Below the pieces are notes generated by a model. The model worked only from the letters and a program-made list of their open reading frames with translations, did no database searches and was not told the origin of the DNA. DNA of 64,000 nucleotides from JAHEFU01 sp020440645 (GTDB taxonomy: Bacteria; 4484-113; JAFGCY01). Shown piece by piece: positions 60,309 through 64,000 of this stretch (its first letter is position 1; every line of letters starts with the position of its first letter). The position numbers and the translations under genes are program-made. Location of the stretch: NCBI GenBank assembly GCA_020440645.1, contig JAGRNR010000002.1:62001-126000 (forward strand), written 5' to 3'.

Positions 60309-63167
60309 CTAGTCCGGGATCATCCCGTCGCGGTTTACACCGGTTTCCACCGGGCTCGGAGCTTCCTCCTCAACCGGCTCAGGCTCGCGTTCATCGCCCA
60401 TTTCGTCCTGGTTCGTCTCGCTGATCACAAAGTGCTTGTTCGGCCGGCGGATGAAGATGCTCTGGCGGATCCCGCCGGGGTAGGTGATCTCCACGTCAAA
60501 CGGACCACGGATGTCACCGAGCCCGAAGCAGGCTCGCAGCTCATTGCCGCAACCGCTGCCGTTGCCACTCTGGATCTCGCGGATCAGTTCCATCCCGCCA
60601 GCCTTAATTGTCAGTCGCGCTCCGATTGCGCTGCGGTTGCTGAACTGCATACCGGCCGGTGCAATCGCTCCGGTGCCCTTGCCTCCACTGAGCGTGAAGC
60701 TGATCCAGTTGCGGGTCGGGCTGTCATTGCGCAGCAGGTGGCAGCCGCTGGGGGAGGCGATCGCCAGGTCAAGGTCGCCGTCGTTGTCGTAGTCCGCCAC
60801 GGCAGCGCCGTAGGCATCCTGCACGCGGGTGTTGGAGATGTAGCTCAGGTCGACGAAGTGCCCCTTGCCGTCATTCACGTACAGGTGGCTGCTGCGGCCG
60901 GGATAGATGCTCGTGATGAAGATGTCCTGCCAGCCGTCATTGTTGGCATCAAAGATCACCGGGCATGCGTTGGTGGAGTTGTAGGCGATGTGCGCATCCT
61001 GGGTGCGGTCCTCGAAGGTGCCGCCTTCGCGCAGGTGGTTGATCAGCAGAATGCTGCCATCAGAAACATGCTCAAAACGCGGGTTGCTCAGGTTGGCGAC
61101 GAACAGGTCGAGGTCGCCATCATTGTCGACGTCGCCCATCGCGGAACCGATACTGTTGCCCCAGTTGCCGTCCTTCCAGAATCCGGCAATCCCCCAGCGC
61201 CGGGCCAGCTGGCGATAGCTGCCGTTGCCCATCGAGCTGAACAGCATGTTTTCCCCGAGCCGGTAGTTACTGACGTACAGGTCAGGGTTGCCATCGTTGT
61301 CCATGTCACCGACGCTCACACCACGTCCGGCCTGGGATTCACCCAGCGGCGGAAGCATGCCCTGCTGCTCAGCGTTGCGCACGTTGAAGCCGCTGGCGCC
61401 CTCATTGCGCAGCACGCTGTCTTCCTCCATGCGGATGCCGGTCGGGGATTCGAAGTTGACGGCGTAGATGTCCAGCAGGCCGTCGTTGTCAAGGTCAACC
61501 AGTGCAGCCGCTTCAGTGGCGCGGCTGTCCCCGCTGAAGCCACTGACCATGCTGAAGCGGCCGGAATTGTTGATATAGACACGGTCTGCCTCGCGTCCAT
61601 TGCCGAAGCAGTACAGGTCGTTGTCGCCGTCATTGTCCAGGTCGCCCGCCACCGCACCCGCAGCATCCCCCTGCAGGCCGGATTCATCCGTGCGGTCGCG
61701 GAAGCGTCCCAGCTCGTTCATCAGCAGCACGTTGCCATCCAGCAGCAGGTCGGCGGAACCGTCCCCATCGACATCCACCCAGCAGACCCGCGCCGCGCGC
61801 TGCTTGTAGATCTCCGTGCTGATGGACAGGTCGCTGAACACGGGAATGGTTGACACCTCGCTGCCATTTGGCAGCAGGCGGCTGGTCTCGTACTTCACCG
61901 TCTCCGGGTCCAGCTTGCCCTCCAGCTTCTTGAGCTTCTCGTCCGCCTGGCCGCTGTAACGGTCAGCGCTGTCACCCACGAAGGCTGCGCGCAACAGGAA
62001 GCGGTAGGCAGATTCGGAATTGCCAAGCCCGATATGCGCATTGCCGGCTTCCAGCAGGAAGGGTGCCAGCGACTCCTCCTCATTCAGCGTGAACGGCTCC
62101 ACGCCGATCACCGGGGTGACGAGGTCCAGCGCCTTGTCATACTTCCCCGTGCGGTTCATGTACCGCGCCATGTTGTGGCGGCTGTACAGGTAGAGGATGA
62201 AGGTCTGTCGCTCCGCCGGTGGCAGGTAGGGCAGCTGACGTGGCAGGTACTTCGTCGCATTGTTGATGGTGCTCAGGCTGGTAAGGTCGCCAGTGATCCC
62301 GAGTTCCAGCTCAAACAATTCCATGCTGCGCTTGGCATGCACAAGGCCTTCATCGACAGGCATGTCCAGGTCCAGCATGTAGCGGCTGACCGCACCATGC
62401 GCCTCGGCACTGCCGCCGTACTCCGCGAGGTATGCTGCCGAGGCCTTGCTGAACTCCTCACGGTCATGCATCCGCCAGGCGGAGTACAGCCAGTAGCGGA
62501 AGGCCACATGACGCCAGTAGCTGCGCGGCCAGCCCGCGAGGAACTGGCTGACGGCCTTGATCCGTTCCTCGTCATTGTTTATCGAGCCCAGCTCAGCAGC
62601 ATCCGCCGCCGCCAGCCGCAGCACGACATTGCTGTCCGGATAGCGCTCCAGCAATTCAGTCGGGCGTCCCGGTCGGTTGCCACTTTCCTCATCGAGGCAG
62701 TAGGCCAGCTCCAGCAGCAGCTGCGAGCGGTTCTTCACGCTGCCTGCCTTGGCTTCGCCGAAGATCCCATTGGCAGCGCCGTCCCGGCTGTTGCCGATCC
62801 TGCGGCGTTCCTCAGCGATCCAGTCAGCGCGCGAGTTCTCGCCGTTGGCCAGGTAGCTCGCACGCCATTCATGCAGCTTGGCATCCAGGAACCGGCCGTC
62901 GTCATCAATGTATTTTCCGGCCAGCTGCGCATACAGATCGGCCGCCTTCTGGTAGCGGTGCTCAGCCAGCATCGCCTCCGCCGCGGAGGAGATGAATGAC
63001 AGCTCAGTGTTGCCGGCTGCCAGTTCCTCGTCAATCAGATTGATCGCTTCGCTGCTCTGACCGCTGCGCCACAGCGAATTAATGCGCATCGCCAGGTCGG
63101 AGGATGCGCTGCACAGCAGGCAGGCGCAGGCCAGCAGGAGGGTGGGGAGGAGGCGGATTGCTTTCAC
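60309..63167 (-). CDS. secreted TPR, FG-GAP (VCBS) and ASPIC/UnbV domain protein
   Basis: 952 residues from a GTG start. A signal peptide (LLPTLLLACACLLCSA) is followed by helical TPR-like repeats to about residue 440. Next come FG-GAP calcium repeats of a beta-propeller (DVDGDGSADLLLDG, DLDNDGDNDLYCFG, DNDGNPDLYVSNY). At the C-terminus an ASPIC/UnbV-like domain ends GGIRQSIFIRRPNKHFVISE, and a Glu/Pro-rich tail follows. Such proteins occur in large families in Planctomycetes, Acidobacteria and Bacteroidetes with unknown function, probably extracellular binding. TAAAAT lies 6 bases before the GTG, so it is leaderless. It is divergent from lysC. Confidence 0.85.
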   Translation of the reverse strand: MKAIRLLPTLLLACACLLCSASSDLAMRINSLWRSGQSSEAINLIDEELAAGNTELSFISSAAEAMLAEHRYQKAADLYAQLAGKYIDDDGRFLDAKLHEWRASYLANGENSRADWIAEERRRIGNSRDGAANGIFGEAKAGSVKNRSQLLLELAYCLDEESGNRPGRPTELLERYPDSNVVLRLAAADAAELGSINNDEERIKAVSQFLAGWPRSYWRHVAFRYWLYSAWRMHDREEFSKASAAYLAEYGGSAEAHGAVSRYMLDLDMPVDEGLVHAKRSMELFELELGITGDLTSLSTINNATKYLPRQLPYLPPAERQTFILYLYSRHNMARYMNRTGKYDKALDLVTPVIGVEPFTLNEEESLAPFLLEAGNAHIGLGNSESAYRFLLRAAFVGDSADRYSGQADEKLKKLEGKLDPETVKYETSRLLPNGSEVSTIPVFSDLSISTEIYKQRAARVCWVDVDGDGSADLLLDGNVLLMNELGRFRDRTDESGLQGDAAGAVAGDLDNDGDNDLYCFGNGREADRVYINNSGRFSMVSGFSGDSRATEAAALVDLDNDGLLDIYAVNFESPTGIRMEEDSVLRNEGASGFNVRNAEQQGMLPPLGESQAGRGVSVGDMDNDGNPDLYVSNYRLGENMLFSSMGNGSYRQLARRWGIAGFWKDGNWGNSIGSAMGDVDNDGDLDLFVANLSNPRFEHVSDGSILLINHLREGGTFEDRTQDAHIAYNSTNACPVIFDANNDGWQDIFITSIYPGRSSHLYVNDGKGHFVDLSYISNTRVQDAYGAAVADYDNDGDLDLAIASPSGCHLLRNDSPTRNWISFTLSGGKGTGAIAPAGMQFSNRSAIGARLTIKAGGMELIREIQSGNGSGCGNELRACFGLGDIRGPFDVEITYPGGIRQSIFIRRPNKHFVISETNQDEMGDEREPEPVEEEAPSPVETGVNRDGMIPD

Positions 63168-63173
63168 CGCAGT

Positions 63174-63179
63174 ATTTTA
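63174..63179 (-). promoter_or_regulatory. -10 box of leaderless UnbV-protein gene
   Basis: TAAAAT on the minus strand, 6 bases before GTG. Confidence 0.6.
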
Positions 63180-63228
63180 TCCGTTGCAGGGCCATTGCTG
63201 GCAATCCCGTCCCTCTCCCGTGTTCGGC

Positions 63229-63234
63229 TAGAAT
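63229..63234 (+). promoter_or_regulatory. -10 box of leaderless aspartate kinase gene
   Basis: TAGAAT, then 6 bases, then GTG; only about 50 bases from the divergent leaderless promoter. Confidence 0.65.
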
Positions 63235-63240
63235 TGTGCC

Positions 63241-64000
63241 GTGCGCAGAGTCATCAAGTTCGGGGGGACATCCCTCGCCACGCCGGAGCTGATCCGCAAC
63301 GCGGCGGAACATGTCGCGCGCCTTGTGCAGTACGGTGAGCAGATCGCCGTCGTGTGCTCGGCACCCGGCAATGCAACCAGTGAGCTGTTGAAGGCATATG
63401 ATGCCGCCAGTGCCGGCAGCACGGACTTCGCCTCCGTCAGTGAGTTCGCATCACTCGGCGAGGAGCAGAGTGTGCAGCTGATGTGCGCCGCCCTACGAAG
63501 CTTCGACATCAGCACCCAGCCATTCCTGCCGCGCCACAGCGACCGCTGGCCGATCATCGCCGACGTGGATGAGAGCATCCCGCTGAGCAAGGCCAAGGCC
63601 AACGAGGAACGCGCCATCACCCTGCGCACCCAGCACACAGTTGGCCGCTTCCGCCGCTTCATCCTGCCGCAGCTGCGCGTGGGCAGCGTGCCCGTGATCA
63701 GCGGCTTCTTCGTGCAAAGCAGCAGCGGTAAGGTGCTGGCGATGGGACGCGGTGGCTCCGATGTCACCGCCTTCATCGTGGCCACCCATATCAGCGCTGA
63801 TGAGGTGGTGATCGTGACCGATGTGCAGGGTGTGTTGAGCGCTGACCCGCGCCTGGCTGAGAACCCGCGCCTGCTGGAGGAACTCACTTTGAGCGACCTC
63901 GAGGTGATCAGTTCCGCCGGCACCCAGGTTATCCACCCTCGCGCGCTGAAGTACCGCAACCCCGGCCTGCGTGCCCGCCTGATCGATTACCGTGAGCTGG
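63241..64000 (+). CDS. lysC: aspartate kinase, N-terminal part (3' end outside window)
   Basis: The first 253 residues of an amino-acid kinase. VIKFGGTSLATPE at residues 4-16 is the KFGGTS phosphate loop of aspartokinases. MGRGGSDVTAFIVA near 168 and VTDVQGVLSADPR near 197 complete the ATP and aspartate sites; EVISSAGTQVIHPRALKY follows. It phosphorylates aspartate for lysine, threonine and methionine synthesis. The regulatory ACT domains, if present, lie beyond the window, so LysC-only versus a fused homoserine dehydrogenase cannot be decided. GTG start, 6 bases after TAGAAT. Confidence 0.9.
   Translation, partial: MRRVIKFGGTSLATPELIRNAAEHVARLVQYGEQIAVVCSAPGNATSELLKAYDAASAGSTDFASVSEFASLGEEQSVQLMCAALRSFDISTQPFLPRHSDRWPIIADVDESIPLSKAKANEERAITLRTQHTVGRFRRFILPQLRVGSVPVISGFFVQSSSGKVLAMGRGGSDVTAFIVATHISADEVVIVTDVQGVLSADPRLAENPRLLEELTLSDLEVISSAGTQVIHPRALKYRNPGLRARLIDYREL

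Overview
The window is one gene-dense, GC-rich bacterial chromosome segment. It holds 41 protein-coding genes on both strands, with short or overlapping junctions. I found no tRNA, rRNA, CRISPR array or insertion sequence, and no gene-free stretch longer than about 230 bases. Many exported proteins carry signal peptides or lipoboxes, two lipoproteins carry dockerin-like repeats, and there are Trk potassium uptake genes, FG-GAP/UnbV and ankyrin proteins. This suggests a Gram-negative, probably uncultivated heterotroph; I cannot name the phylum. A genome-level trait is visible: at least nine genes have a TAnnnT -10 box exactly 6 nt before an ATG or GTG start, so they should be transcribed as leaderless mRNAs. 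Translationally coupled downstream genes use Shine-Dalgarno sites.

Layout. 1-4930: arginine operon argC(partial)-argF'-argB-argE'-argH; the carbamoyltransferase carries the proline that marks the N-succinylornithine enzyme, so the pathway probably runs through succinylated intermediates. 4935-10206: metzincin protease, esterase, MFS transporter and two paralogous SAM methyltransferases. 10382-14247: a tandem triplet of HTH-TPR regulators. 14268-26349: NagZ, a CBM9-like exported protein, two dockerin lipoproteins flanking a MocR-type regulator, an ankyrin protein and an esterase. 26574-42323: a single 5,249-codon secreted giant. 42465-51585: clpP, a zinc alcohol dehydrogenase, transketolase, a phosphoesterase, a peptide-type solute-binding lipoprotein, a glycosyltransferase and a lipoprotein. 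51582-55761: minus-strand operon B12-binding domain / lipoyl domain / serS / queA / nucleotidyltransferase. 55881-56988: infC-rpmI-rplT with an ATA start on infC. 57069-59926: trkA-trkH. Then a small hypothetical gene, a TPR/FG-GAP/UnbV protein, and the start of an aspartate kinase gene running off the window.

The most unusual object is the giant gene. Its first 600 residues look like an ordinary secreted Ig-like or IPT-like repeat protein. After that it is studded with short, near-verbatim signature strings of unrelated, very abundant families: seven copies of the DUF1559 pseudopilin motif, six Hcp tube-protein motifs, three phage tail-tube (gp19) motifs, a VgrG/gpV motif, an HU motif and a kinase catalytic loop. 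Either this is an extraordinary mosaic protein built partly of contractile-injection-system tube fragments, or this stretch is not natural DNA; both should be tested before any function is assigned.
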